A stretch of DNA of 16,371 nt from an uncultured Polymorphobacter sp. (GTDB lineage Bacteria; Pseudomonadota; Alphaproteobacteria; Sphingomonadales; Sphingomonadaceae), in the NCBI GenBank assembly GCA_937894055.1, contig CALDHQ010000033.1:1-16371 (forward strand). The letters are read 5' to 3'. Positions 1-5,386 of this stretch are shown here, piece after piece (positions within the stretch are counted from its first letter, which is position 1; the number at the start of each line of letters is the position of its first letter). The translations under genes and the position numbers were made by a program. Below the pieces are notes generated by a model that was not told where the DNA came from, ran no database searches, and saw only the letters and a program-made list of their open reading frames with translations.

Positions 1-89
1 CAAGGACGATGGACCGGGGCGGGGATATCCGCTGGCCGGAAATTCGTCGTGGGTGCGCCCGCTCCAAACCCGTCAAACCAAACCAAAAC

Positions 90-165
90 CCCGCTCATCC
101 CGAGCGAAGTCGAGGGACAAACCCACGGTTGGGCATGTCCCTCGACTTCGCTCGGGATGAGCGGG
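90..165. repeat. REP-like long palindrome (30-bp perfect inverted repeat)
   Basis: The arms at 90-119 and 136-165 are exact reverse complements over 30 bp, separated by a 16-base spacer. The spacer holds a smaller CCCA/TGGG pairing (122-125 with 130-133). The core, read as CCTCGACTTCGCTCGGGATG, resembles palindromic intergenic repeats that I recall as common in sphingomonad genomes. It carries no coding frame and no transposase, so it is more like a REP/BIME element than an insertion sequence. It could also fold as a transcript-end stem for the minus-strand gene to its right. Confidence 0.75.
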
Positions 166-282
166 TTTGGATTCCTTTGAATGGCTCGAAAGCAGCGGGG
201 TTGAAGGCCATTCGCGTCAAGCCAGCTGCGCGTGCAACCGGCGGTCCGCTCTGCCCCTCCACCATGCGAAGAGCATGGTCCC

Positions 283-302
283 CCTCCCCGAAGCCGGGGA
301 GG
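283..302. terminator. Compact GC-rich hairpin, possible terminator element
   Basis: CCTCCCCG (283-290) pairs perfectly with CGGGGAGG (295-302) around an AAGC loop. It lies 48 bases beyond the stop codon of the minus-strand monooxygenase gene, after the hairpin at 313-340. There is no T-run on either side, so it is not a canonical intrinsic terminator. It may instead protect the mRNA 3' end. Confidence 0.3.
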
Positions 303-312
303 ATCGAGAGTA

Positions 313-340
313 GGCAGACCCGGGTCTCGCCGGGTCTGCC
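313..340 (-). terminator. Hairpin after the monooxygenase stop codon
   Basis: GGCAGACCCGG (313-323) pairs perfectly with CCGGGTCTGCC (330-340), giving an 11-bp stem with a six-base loop. It begins 9 bases past the stop codon of the minus-strand gene at 350. Position and strength suit a transcription terminator or an mRNA-stabilising stem, but no U-run follows on the minus strand. Confidence 0.45.
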
Positions 341-349
341 CAAATCAGC

Positions 350-1855
350 TCAATCGAAGCGCAGCCGACCGTCGTCGAGATTGATCGCCGGGATCGAATC
401 CTTCTCGGCCCAATAATCCTGACTGTGCTGCCATTCGGGCTTGTCGCCGCGCTTGGGCATCAGGTGCATGCCGCGCATCAGATAGCCGGGGTTGAAGTTT
501 TCGGGGTCGATCCACGGCCCGAGCTTCATGTCCTTTTCGTCGTCGCGCAGTTGCGGCACGACGCGCTTGGCGCCGCGGCGGTCCATGTCATTGAGCAGCT
601 TGCAGACGAAGTCGGCGACCAGTTCGGTGCGCAACGTCCAGCTGGCGCGGAAATAGCCCATGACCCAGACGAGGTTGGGCACGCCGGTGAACATCATGCC
701 GCGGTAGGTGACGGTGTCCGAAAACACCATCGGCTTGTTGTCGATGACGAAGTCGATGTCGCCGAGCACGTTGAGGTTGAACCCCGTCGCGGTGACGATG
801 ATGTCGGCTTCCAACTCCTTGCCCGATTTGAGCAGGATGCCCTTGGCGGTAAAGCGGTCGATCTCGTCGGTGACGACATCGGCCTTGCCGGCGTTGATGC
901 CCTGGAACAGGTCGCCATCGGGAATGAAGGCGATGCGCTGGCGCCACGGCCGGTAGCTCGGCGTGAAGTCCTTTTCGACCGGATAGTCGGGCCCGAGGAA
1001 GGCGCGGACGCCGGCGAGCAGTTCGTCGCGGACAGTGTCCGATTCCTCGATCGACCGGCGGGTGAACACCGCCTGGTCATAGAGCACCTTGCGGCGGACG
1101 ATTTCGTGGATCCACATCGGGTCGATGTCGAGTTCGACGAGCGTGTTGTAGAGCTCGTTCTCGTTGCGGCCGGGGATGAAATAGGTCGGCGAGCGCTGCA
1201 GCAAGGTGACGTGTTCGCAGTCGCCGGCAATCGCCGGGACCAGCGTCGCGGCGGTCGCGCCCGAGCCGATGACCAGCACGCGCTTGCCCTTGTAGTCGAG
1301 GTCTTCGGGCCAGGTCTGCGGGTGGACGATCTTGCCCTTATAGTCGCCCATGCCCGGCCATTCGGGGGTGTAGCCCTTGTTGTGGCGGTAATAGCCCTGG
1401 CACATGAACAGGAAGTTGGCGGTGAAGCGCAGCTTCTCGTCGGTGTCGGTGCGGACGGCATCGATGGTCCACAGGTTGTCCTTGCTCGACCATTCGGCGT
1501 GGACGATCTTGTGCTTATAGCGGATGTGGCGCGCGAGGTCGTTCTCGTCGATGACCTCGCCCATGTATTTGTTGATTTCCTCGGCACTGGCGATCGGCGC
1601 CGTCGTCCACGGCTTGAAGCGGTAGCCGAAGGTGTAGAGGTCGCTGTCCGAACGGATGCCGGGGTACTTGTGCGTCAGCCAGGTGCCGCCGTGGCTTTCG
1701 AGTGCCTCAAGCACCACGAACGACTTCTGCGGGCATTGCTGGCCGAGGTGATAGGCCGCGCCGACGCCCGAGATACCGGCCCCGACAATCAGCACGTCGA
1801 AGTGTTCTACGGCGGCGGTGGACGCTGGACGTGCGGCGGTGGTGGTTGCGGTCAT
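350..1855 (-). CDS. EthA-like flavin-containing Baeyer-Villiger monooxygenase
   Basis: This 501-residue protein is probably a cytosolic type I Baeyer-Villiger monooxygenase, using FAD and NADPH to insert oxygen next to ketones or at sulfur. Visible motifs are an FAD Rossmann fingerprint GAGISG at 25-30, GGTW at 56-59, YPGIRSDSD around 64-72, the family fingerprint YKGKIVHPQTWP at 172-183, and a second nucleotide-binding motif GSGATA at 197-202. The fingerprint's usual first Phe is Tyr here. Overall layout and the C-terminal end resemble mycobacterial EthA, which is of similar length. The ATG at 1853-1855 (complement) is preceded by a good ribosome site, GGGGAGA at 1861-1867 read on the minus strand, five bases away. 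A perfect FNR-type box lies 60 bp upstream. No substrate gene is adjacent, so the physiological substrate cannot be inferred. The family call is secure; the EthA-type assignment is from remembered similarity. Confidence 0.9.
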   Translation of the reverse strand: MTATTTAARPASTAAVEHFDVLIVGAGISGVGAAYHLGQQCPQKSFVVLEALESHGGTWLTHKYPGIRSDSDLYTFGYRFKPWTTAPIASAEEINKYMGEVIDENDLARHIRYKHKIVHAEWSSKDNLWTIDAVRTDTDEKLRFTANFLFMCQGYYRHNKGYTPEWPGMGDYKGKIVHPQTWPEDLDYKGKRVLVIGSGATAATLVPAIAGDCEHVTLLQRSPTYFIPGRNENELYNTLVELDIDPMWIHEIVRRKVLYDQAVFTRRSIEESDTVRDELLAGVRAFLGPDYPVEKDFTPSYRPWRQRIAFIPDGDLFQGINAGKADVVTDEIDRFTAKGILLKSGKELEADIIVTATGFNLNVLGDIDFVIDNKPMVFSDTVTYRGMMFTGVPNLVWVMGYFRASWTLRTELVADFVCKLLNDMDRRGAKRVVPQLRDDEKDMKLGPWIDPENFNPGYLMRGMHLMPKRGDKPEWQHSQDYWAEKDSIPAINLDDGRLRFD

Positions 1856-1914
1856 GACAGTCTCCCCAGAGCTGGATTTCGAGTCGTTGCTAGCGCCATC
1901 TGACGTGGCGATCC

Positions 1915-1928
1915 TTGATGCAAATCAA
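1915..1928. promoter_or_regulatory. FNR/FixK/Dnr-type operator, perfect consensus
   Basis: The site reads TTGAT-GCAA-ATCAA on the plus strand, an exact match to the TTGAT-N4-ATCAA dyad bound by FNR, FixK, ANR and Dnr proteins of the CRP/FNR family. Its centre (1921.5) is 66 bp upstream of the monooxygenase ATG. If the regulator activates from the class II position (-41.5), transcription would start near 1880. TAGCAA on the minus strand at 1887-1892 would then serve as a weak -10. The site lies in the only gap between two minus-strand genes, so the monooxygenase is the sole obvious target. Confidence 0.6.
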
Positions 1929-1961
1929 CCCCGCCATCGCAGGCCGTCAGCCGCCCGTCAA

Positions 1962-1987
1962 TTCGCCGCGTCATTTCAGGCGGCGAA
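1962..1987 (-). terminator. Weak candidate terminator after the solute-binding protein gene
   Basis: TTCGCCG (1962-1968) pairs with CGGCGAA (1981-1987) over a 12-base loop, starting 9 bases past the minus-strand stop at 1997. Only a short AAUU follows, so termination would be weak at best. An alternative AGGC/GCCT pairing competes with it. Confidence 0.25.
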
Positions 1988-1996
1988 GCCTGCCTA

Positions 1997-3565
1997 TCAG
2001 TTGATCAGCCGGCGGCGCTGCGTCTTGCCGAGCCGGGCCAGCGGATGGTGGCCGCCGGGGTTGTCGACCCAGCCGCTGACCTGCGGGCTGACCAGCGACC
2101 AGCGCACCGGCACGAACAGCGAGATCATCGGCGTGTCGATCAGCATCAGCGACTGGGCCTGTTCGAGCGCCTCGACGCGCTTGGCCGGGTCCTTGACGGT
2201 GAGTGCCGCGGCGACCAGCGCATCGGCGTCCTTGTTGCAATAGCCGCCGATGCGCGCCGAGCAGTTCAGCGGTGCCAGCAACGCCCATGGCGTATCGACG
2301 GGGCTGACGCGCTCGACCACGGCGAGGTCGAAATCGCTGCGGGTGACGGCGCGGGCGTGCGCGGCTTCGGGTTCGGTGACCAGCTTGGTCTCGACGCCGA
2401 GCGCCTGCCAGTCCGCCGCGACCGCCGCCGCGACAATGGCATGGCCGCGCCCGGCCGGCAGCCGCAGGTTGAGGGTGAGCGCGCGGTCGGGGCCGTAGCC
2501 GGCATCGGCCAGCAAGGCGCGCGCCGACGCCAGCCGCTCCTCGACCGACAAATGGCTCCAGCCTGGCTGCACCGGCGCCGCGACCAGCGATTCGGGCAGC
2601 AGCGCGGCCAGCGGTGGCACATCGTCGGCGGTGAACAGGCGTCGCACCAGCGCCTCGCGGTCGATCGCCATTGCCAGCGCCGTGCGGACGCGGACATCGG
2701 CGAGCGGCCCGCTGCGGACGTTGGCGACATAGCCATAGACGCCGCGCACCGGCTCGACATGCAGCGACGCCGGCTTGGTCAGCGCGCGCACCTCGCCGAG
2801 GCTACCGATGCCGCCACCGATCACGACATCGGTGGCATCACGGGTGAAGCGTGCCACCGCCGCTGTCGGGTCGGCAGTGGCGGTCAGGTTGAGTGCGCCG
2901 AGCTTGACGCTGTCGGCTGCGTGGAAATCGGGGTTGCGCTTGAAGCGCAGTTGCCCCGGTACGGCGGTATCACCGGTATCGGGCAGGAACGCGCCGTTGA
3001 CCGGCGCATCGCCGCCGCTGCGCCGCACCGTCGCATCGGGGAGGGCCAGCAGCTGCAACAGCTCGGGCGTCGGTGCCGACAGCCGGATCTCGACGACATT
3101 GTTCACCGGCGCGCTGATGCCGAGCGTCCGCGGTGCCAGCCGGCCGGCGGCCACTTGCGGGGCATTGACGATGCGGCCGAACAGCGGCTTGAGCGTGCTG
3201 CGGCTGGCGGGCGCCAGCAACCGCTGGAACGACAGCACGACCTGTTCGGCGGTCACCGGGCGGCCGTCGCTCCACTTGGCGGCGCGTAGCCGGAAGATGA
3301 CGCTGAGCCCGTCATCGGCGATGCGCCAGCTTGTCGCCAGCCCCGGCACGGTCTGGCCCGCAGCATCGAACTGCACCAGCCCCTGGCTGGTGACGTCGAG
3401 GGCATGCTGCCGCATCAGCGTTTCGGCACGGCCACCGTCGCCGACGCTGTCGACCCGCAGCGTCGCGCCGCCATCATCGTCAGCCGGCTTGCACGCGGCG
3501 AGCCCCGCCACCAACGCAACGACGAGGGCGGAGCGCAGCGCGTGACGGGGGGACAAGCTCGACAT
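1997..3565 (-). CDS. Orphan family-5 (peptide/OppA-like) ABC solute-binding lipoprotein
   Basis: This 522-residue protein looks like the periplasmic binding component of a peptide or opine type ABC importer (SBP_bac_5 family). A basic start and hydrophobic stretch (about 8-24) lead to a lipobox L-A-A-C with Cys25, so it should be a lipoprotein. Family-typical segments include GLATSWRIADDG around 75-86 and WSDGRPVTAEQVVLSFQRLL around 98-117. The length is normal for the family and no break is seen. No permease or ATPase genes are in the window, so it is an orphan here; the ligand cannot be told. The ATG at 3563-3565 (complement) has no clear Shine-Dalgarno sequence. A promoter-like TTGCCC-17-TAGATT lies at a distance that would give a leaderless mRNA. 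The gene is divergent from the cysteine synthase gene, with 77 bp between them. Confidence 0.85.
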   Translation of the reverse strand: MSSLSPRHALRSALVVALVAGLAACKPADDDGGATLRVDSVGDGGRAETLMRQHALDVTSQGLVQFDAAGQTVPGLATSWRIADDGLSVIFRLRAAKWSDGRPVTAEQVVLSFQRLLAPASRSTLKPLFGRIVNAPQVAAGRLAPRTLGISAPVNNVVEIRLSAPTPELLQLLALPDATVRRSGGDAPVNGAFLPDTGDTAVPGQLRFKRNPDFHAADSVKLGALNLTATADPTAAVARFTRDATDVVIGGGIGSLGEVRALTKPASLHVEPVRGVYGYVANVRSGPLADVRVRTALAMAIDREALVRRLFTADDVPPLAALLPESLVAAPVQPGWSHLSVEERLASARALLADAGYGPDRALTLNLRLPAGRGHAIVAAAVAADWQALGVETKLVTEPEAAHARAVTRSDFDLAVVERVSPVDTPWALLAPLNCSARIGGYCNKDADALVAAALTVKDPAKRVEALEQAQSLMLIDTPMISLFVPVRWSLVSPQVSGWVDNPGGHHPLARLGKTQRRRLIN

Positions 3566-3571
3566 CGCGCC

Positions 3572-3600
3572 AATCTAGACAGCCGGTGCCCTGCGGGCAA
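3572..3600 (-). promoter_or_regulatory. Candidate promoter of the solute-binding lipoprotein gene
   Basis: On the minus strand, TTGCCC (3595-3600) is followed by a 17-bp spacer and TAGATT (3572-3577); each hexamer matches the sigma70 consensus at four of six positions. Six bases separate the -10 from the ATG, so transcription would begin at or next to the start codon. This fits the lack of a ribosome site. Confidence 0.35.
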
Positions 3601-3607
3601 CGCGCAC

Positions 3608-3636
3608 TTGAAGCGCAAGGTGCGTGTCGCTAAGCC
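3608..3636 (+). promoter_or_regulatory. Weak candidate promoter of cysK
   Basis: TTGAAG (3608-3613), a 17-bp spacer and TAAGCC (3631-3636) end six bases before the cysK ATG. The -35 is fair and the -10 poor. The geometry mirrors that of the divergent gene and would also give a leaderless transcript. A GGAG at 3637-3640 is only two bases from the ATG, too close for a normal ribosome site. Confidence 0.25.
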
Positions 3637-3642
3637 GGAGGC

Positions 3643-4647
3643 ATGGATAGCCACAAGCAACCCGCCCGCGACGTCCTCGAGCTGATCGGCAACACCCCGC
3701 TGGTGCGCCTGCGCGGTCCCAGCGAGGCGACCGGCTGCACCATCCTCGGCAAGTGCGAGTTCATGAACCCCGGCGGCTCGGTCAAGGACCGTGCGGCCGC
3801 GTTCATCGTCGCCGATGCCGAAGCGCGTGGCGCCTTGCTACCCGGCGGCACGATTGTCGAAGGCACGGCGGGCAACACCGGTATCGGATTGACCGTCGTC
3901 GCCAATGCCCGCGGCTACAAGACGATCATCGTCATGCCCGACACCCAGTCGCAGGAAAAGCAGCAGACGCTGCGTGCGCTTGGCGCCGAGCTCATTCTGG
4001 TACCGGCGGCGCCGTATAGCAACGCCGCGCATTATGTGCACACCTCAAGGCGCATTGCCGAGGAAACGCCGGGCGCGGTCTGGGCCAACCAGTTCGACAA
4101 TATCGCCAACCGGCTCGCGCATCTGCGCACCACGGCGCCCGAAATCTGGGCGCAGACCGATGGCAAGATCGATGGCTTCACCTGTGCCGTCGGCACCGGC
4201 GGCACGCTGACCGGCACCGGCATGGGCCTTAAGGAATTCAACCCCGATCTGGTGCTGGCGCTGACCGATCCCGAAGGCGCAGCGCTCTACAATTGGTTCG
4301 CGCACGGCGAGCTGCGCGCCGAAGGCAATTCGGTTTCCGAAGGCATTGGCCAGAGCCGCATCACCGCCAACCTCGAGGGGCTGGCGGTCGATACCCAGTT
4401 CCGCGTGCCTGACACCGAAGCGCTCGGCTATGTCCATGATTTACAACAACATGAAGGCCTGTGCCTGGGGCTGTCATCGGGCATCAACGTCGCCGGCGCG
4501 GTGCGACTGGCGCGCGAGATGGGCCCCGGAAAAACCATCGTCACAATCCTGTGCGACTCGGGCTTGCGCTACCTTTCGACGATCTACAATCCGGCCTGGT
4601 GCGCGGCCAAGGGACTGCCCGCGCCACCATGGCTGCGCGACGCCTGA
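3643..4647 (+). CDS. cysK: Cysteine synthase (O-acetylserine sulfhydrylase), PLP-dependent
   Basis: This 334-residue fold-type II PLP enzyme should condense O-acetylserine with sulfide to form cysteine in the cytosol. Visible features are the N-terminal LIGNTPLVRL at 14-23, the Schiff-base lysine K48 in NPGGSVKDRA, the substrate loop TAGNTG at 75-80 (TSGNTG in the classical enzyme), and the phosphate-binding GTGGT at 184-188. The C-terminal CDSGLRYLSTIYNP is typical of alphaproteobacterial CysK-like proteins. Because the TAGNTG variant also occurs in broader cystathionine-beta-synthase-like members, the exact donor substrate is less certain than the family. The ATG at 3643 starts the conserved N-terminus. 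The gene is divergent from the solute-binding protein gene and stands apart from the downstream operon, with 170 bp and its own promoters between. Confidence 0.85.
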   Translation: MDSHKQPARDVLELIGNTPLVRLRGPSEATGCTILGKCEFMNPGGSVKDRAAAFIVADAEARGALLPGGTIVEGTAGNTGIGLTVVANARGYKTIIVMPDTQSQEKQQTLRALGAELILVPAAPYSNAAHYVHTSRRIAEETPGAVWANQFDNIANRLAHLRTTAPEIWAQTDGKIDGFTCAVGTGGTLTGTGMGLKEFNPDLVLALTDPEGAALYNWFAHGELRAEGNSVSEGIGQSRITANLEGLAVDTQFRVPDTEALGYVHDLQQHEGLCLGLSSGINVAGAVRLAREMGPGKTIVTILCDSGLRYLSTIYNPAWCAAKGLPAPPWLRDA

Positions 4648-4659
4648 GGCGCGTCCGAT

Positions 4660-4688
4660 TTGTCATAAACCTGACATTAACCTATTCT
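4660..4688 (+). promoter_or_regulatory. Sigma70-like promoter (upstream member of an overlapping pair)
   Basis: TTGTCA (4660-4665), a 17-bp spacer and TATTCT (4683-4688) match the consensus at five and four of six positions. It lies in the gap after cysK and points to the small membrane protein gene and perhaps the dcw cluster. Confidence 0.5.
4666..4681 (+). promoter_or_regulatory. CtrA-like box overlapping both promoters
   Basis: TAAA-N7-TTAAC differs at one base from the TTAA-N7-TTAAC consensus known for the cell-cycle regulator CtrA of Caulobacter and relatives. It covers the spacer of the upstream promoter and the -35 of the downstream one, a position that would suit repression. One match of this degeneracy can occur by chance. 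Confidence 0.3.
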
Positions 4689-4699
4689 GTGCCTATATA
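4671..4699 (+). promoter_or_regulatory. Sigma70-like promoter (downstream member of an overlapping pair)
   Basis: CTGACA (4671-4676), a 17-bp spacer and TATATA (4694-4699) match the consensus at five and four of six positions. It is offset by 11 bp from the other promoter, so polymerase could occupy only one at a time. A start near 4706 would give a 5' leader of roughly 110 bases before the ATG at 4818. Confidence 0.55.
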
Positions 4700-4710
4700 G
4701 GTGCATCCAA

Positions 4711-4739
4711 GGCGCGTCGCGCCGGGCAATATACCCGGC
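4711..4739 (+). promoter_or_regulatory. Two mutually exclusive leader hairpins
   Basis: GGCGC (4711-4715) pairs with GCGCC (4719-4723), and GCCGGG (4721-4726) pairs with CCCGGC (4734-4739). The stems share bases 4721-4723, so both cannot form fully at once. They sit just downstream of the predicted start of transcription. No strong U-run follows the second stem, so a classical attenuator is not established. Confidence 0.35.
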
Positions 4740-4817
4740 ATTTCACGTCGATTGTCACTGCGCACGCACAAGCGTTCGGTGCACGCAGCGGCAGGCCAAA
4801 AGCCGGAGTAGAGTAGC

Positions 4818-5033
4818 ATGCAACGCGTTCGAGTGGGCCTTACCGGGCTTGCTGCAATTTTCCTTCTCGTCATGATCGCGGCGGCGGGCCTGAAGCCTGC
4901 GGCGAAGACCGTCCAGCCGCAAGGCCAGGGCGAAACGCTTGCCGTTCTGGGCGTTGCCCCGAGTTCGGGTGAAGCCGTCAAATCGGCGCAAACCGCGGTA
5001 AAACCTGTCGAGCGCCGCCCCAGCAAGACCTGA
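4818..5033 (+). CDS. Unrecognised small single-span membrane or exported protein
   Basis: This 71-residue protein is not one I recognise. It has a basic start, a hydrophobic stretch at about 7-24, then a Lys/Pro/Gln-rich hydrophilic tail ending in KPVERRPSKT. The hydrophobic part could be a signal peptide or a single membrane anchor with the tail in the periplasm; no lipobox Cys is present. Support for a real gene is a GGAG ribosome site at 4805-4808 with 9-base spacing, strong promoters 120-160 bp upstream, and protein-like composition with a sensible hydrophobic block. It is the last gene before the dcw leader and points the same way, so it might be cotranscribed with the division genes. 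Function is unknown. Confidence 0.6.
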   Translation: MQRVRVGLTGLAAIFLLVMIAAAGLKPAAKTVQPQGQGETLAVLGVAPSSGEAVKSAQTAVKPVERRPSKT

Positions 5034-5153
5034 CGGCGACCACGTTCAACCAGCACATCGATGCCCGCTCTTGCCGCGCTCTGTCGCGGCCCGAAGTGTT
5101 GCGCGCGACTCAGCGGCGCTGCGGCCTAGAGTATCGCACCCGCATCCACAAAG

Positions 5154-5162
5154 TTATCCACA
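5154..5162 (+). promoter_or_regulatory. DnaA box (perfect consensus)
   Basis: TTATCCACA is the strict consensus bound tightly by the replication initiator DnaA. A degenerate copy, GCATCCACA (5142-5150), lies 12 bp upstream in the same orientation. The pair sits about 250 bp before mraZ, suggesting a transcriptional rather than an origin role: no further boxes, dnaA gene or AT-rich unwinding element accompany it. Confidence 0.55.
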
Positions 5163-5253
5163 GGCAATCTTAACCGGATCAAAAGTAGAACATGAAATTT
5201 TCACGTTTCACAAAGCTCGAAAATCCGCCATTTCTGCCAAATACGCAGTCCTG

Positions 5254-5288
5254 ACCCACGTTTTCCCATTGTTACCCATCAAATCCCA
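5254..5288 (-). promoter_or_regulatory. MraZ operator: four TGGGN repeats, 10-bp period
   Basis: On the minus strand the pentamers TGGGA (5284-5288), TGGGT (5274-5278), TGGGA (5264-5268) and TGGGT (5254-5258) repeat with exact 5-base spacers, so all lie on one face of the helix. TGGGN direct repeats with 5-base spacers are the known binding site of E. coli MraZ upstream of its own operon. Here mraZ starts 122 bp downstream. The repeats read as NCCCA on the coding strand. An extra CCCA at 5327-5330 is out of phase. Confidence 0.8.
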
Positions 5289-5360
5289 TGGTAACGCTTC
5301 TGCACAGTGTATGCGGGGCTGTATCACCCATGATCCGGTAGTGCGCCTCGCAACGGACTA

Positions 5361-5386
5361 GGCGCGAACGGGGGAAGGTTCGCGCC
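5361..5386 (+). promoter_or_regulatory. Strong stem-loop just upstream of mraZ
   Basis: GGCGCGAAC (5361-5369) pairs perfectly with GTTCGCGCC (5378-5386), presenting the purine loop GGGGGAAG. The stem ends 24 bases before the preferred mraZ start and 6 before the alternative GTG at 5393. There is no U-run, so it is more likely an mRNA leader structure influencing translation or stability than a terminator. Confidence 0.5.

Larger units (their letters stand above)
1..349. other. Gene-free flank, rich in hairpins
   Basis: I find no convincing gene here. Open frames exist on both strands, but their translations are Arg/Pro/Ser-rich and cross the palindromes, as expected for non-coding GC-rich DNA. 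The stretch contains a 30-bp inverted repeat (90-165) and two compact hairpins (283-302 and 313-340). It forms the 3' flank of the minus-strand monooxygenase gene that ends at 350. The first 60 bases might belong to a gene beyond the window edge, but nothing supports a call. Confidence 0.6.

Noticed and set aside
425..1903. Long 492-codon plus-strand open frame opposite the monooxygenase gene
   Set aside because: It is the antisense shadow of a gene with clear family motifs; its translation is Val/Ala/Asp/Gly-rich with no recognisable domain. Such frames are common opposite GC-rich genes.
2045..3289. 414-codon plus-strand open frame opposite the solute-binding protein gene
   Set aside because: Gln/Arg/Ala/His-rich shadow translation; the opposite strand encodes a complete lipoprotein with a lipobox.
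4682..5056. 124-codon minus-strand open frame opposite the small membrane protein gene
   Set aside because: It would overlap the strong plus-strand leader and gene, and is Arg/Cys/Thr-rich without motifs. The plus-strand frame has the ribosome site and promoters.
5142..5162. DnaA boxes as part of a replication origin
   Set aside because: Only one perfect and one degenerate box are present, without a box cluster, dnaA/dnaN/hemE neighbours or a clear unwinding element.
5254..5288. Short regular repeats as a possible CRISPR or iteron array
   Set aside because: The repeated unit is five bases with five-base spacers; CRISPR repeats are far longer. No cas or rep gene is present, and position and motif fit an MraZ operator.
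5071..5361. 96-codon plus-strand open frame in the dcw leader
   Set aside because: It spans the DnaA box and the MraZ repeats, has no ribosome site, and its translation lacks protein-like patterning.
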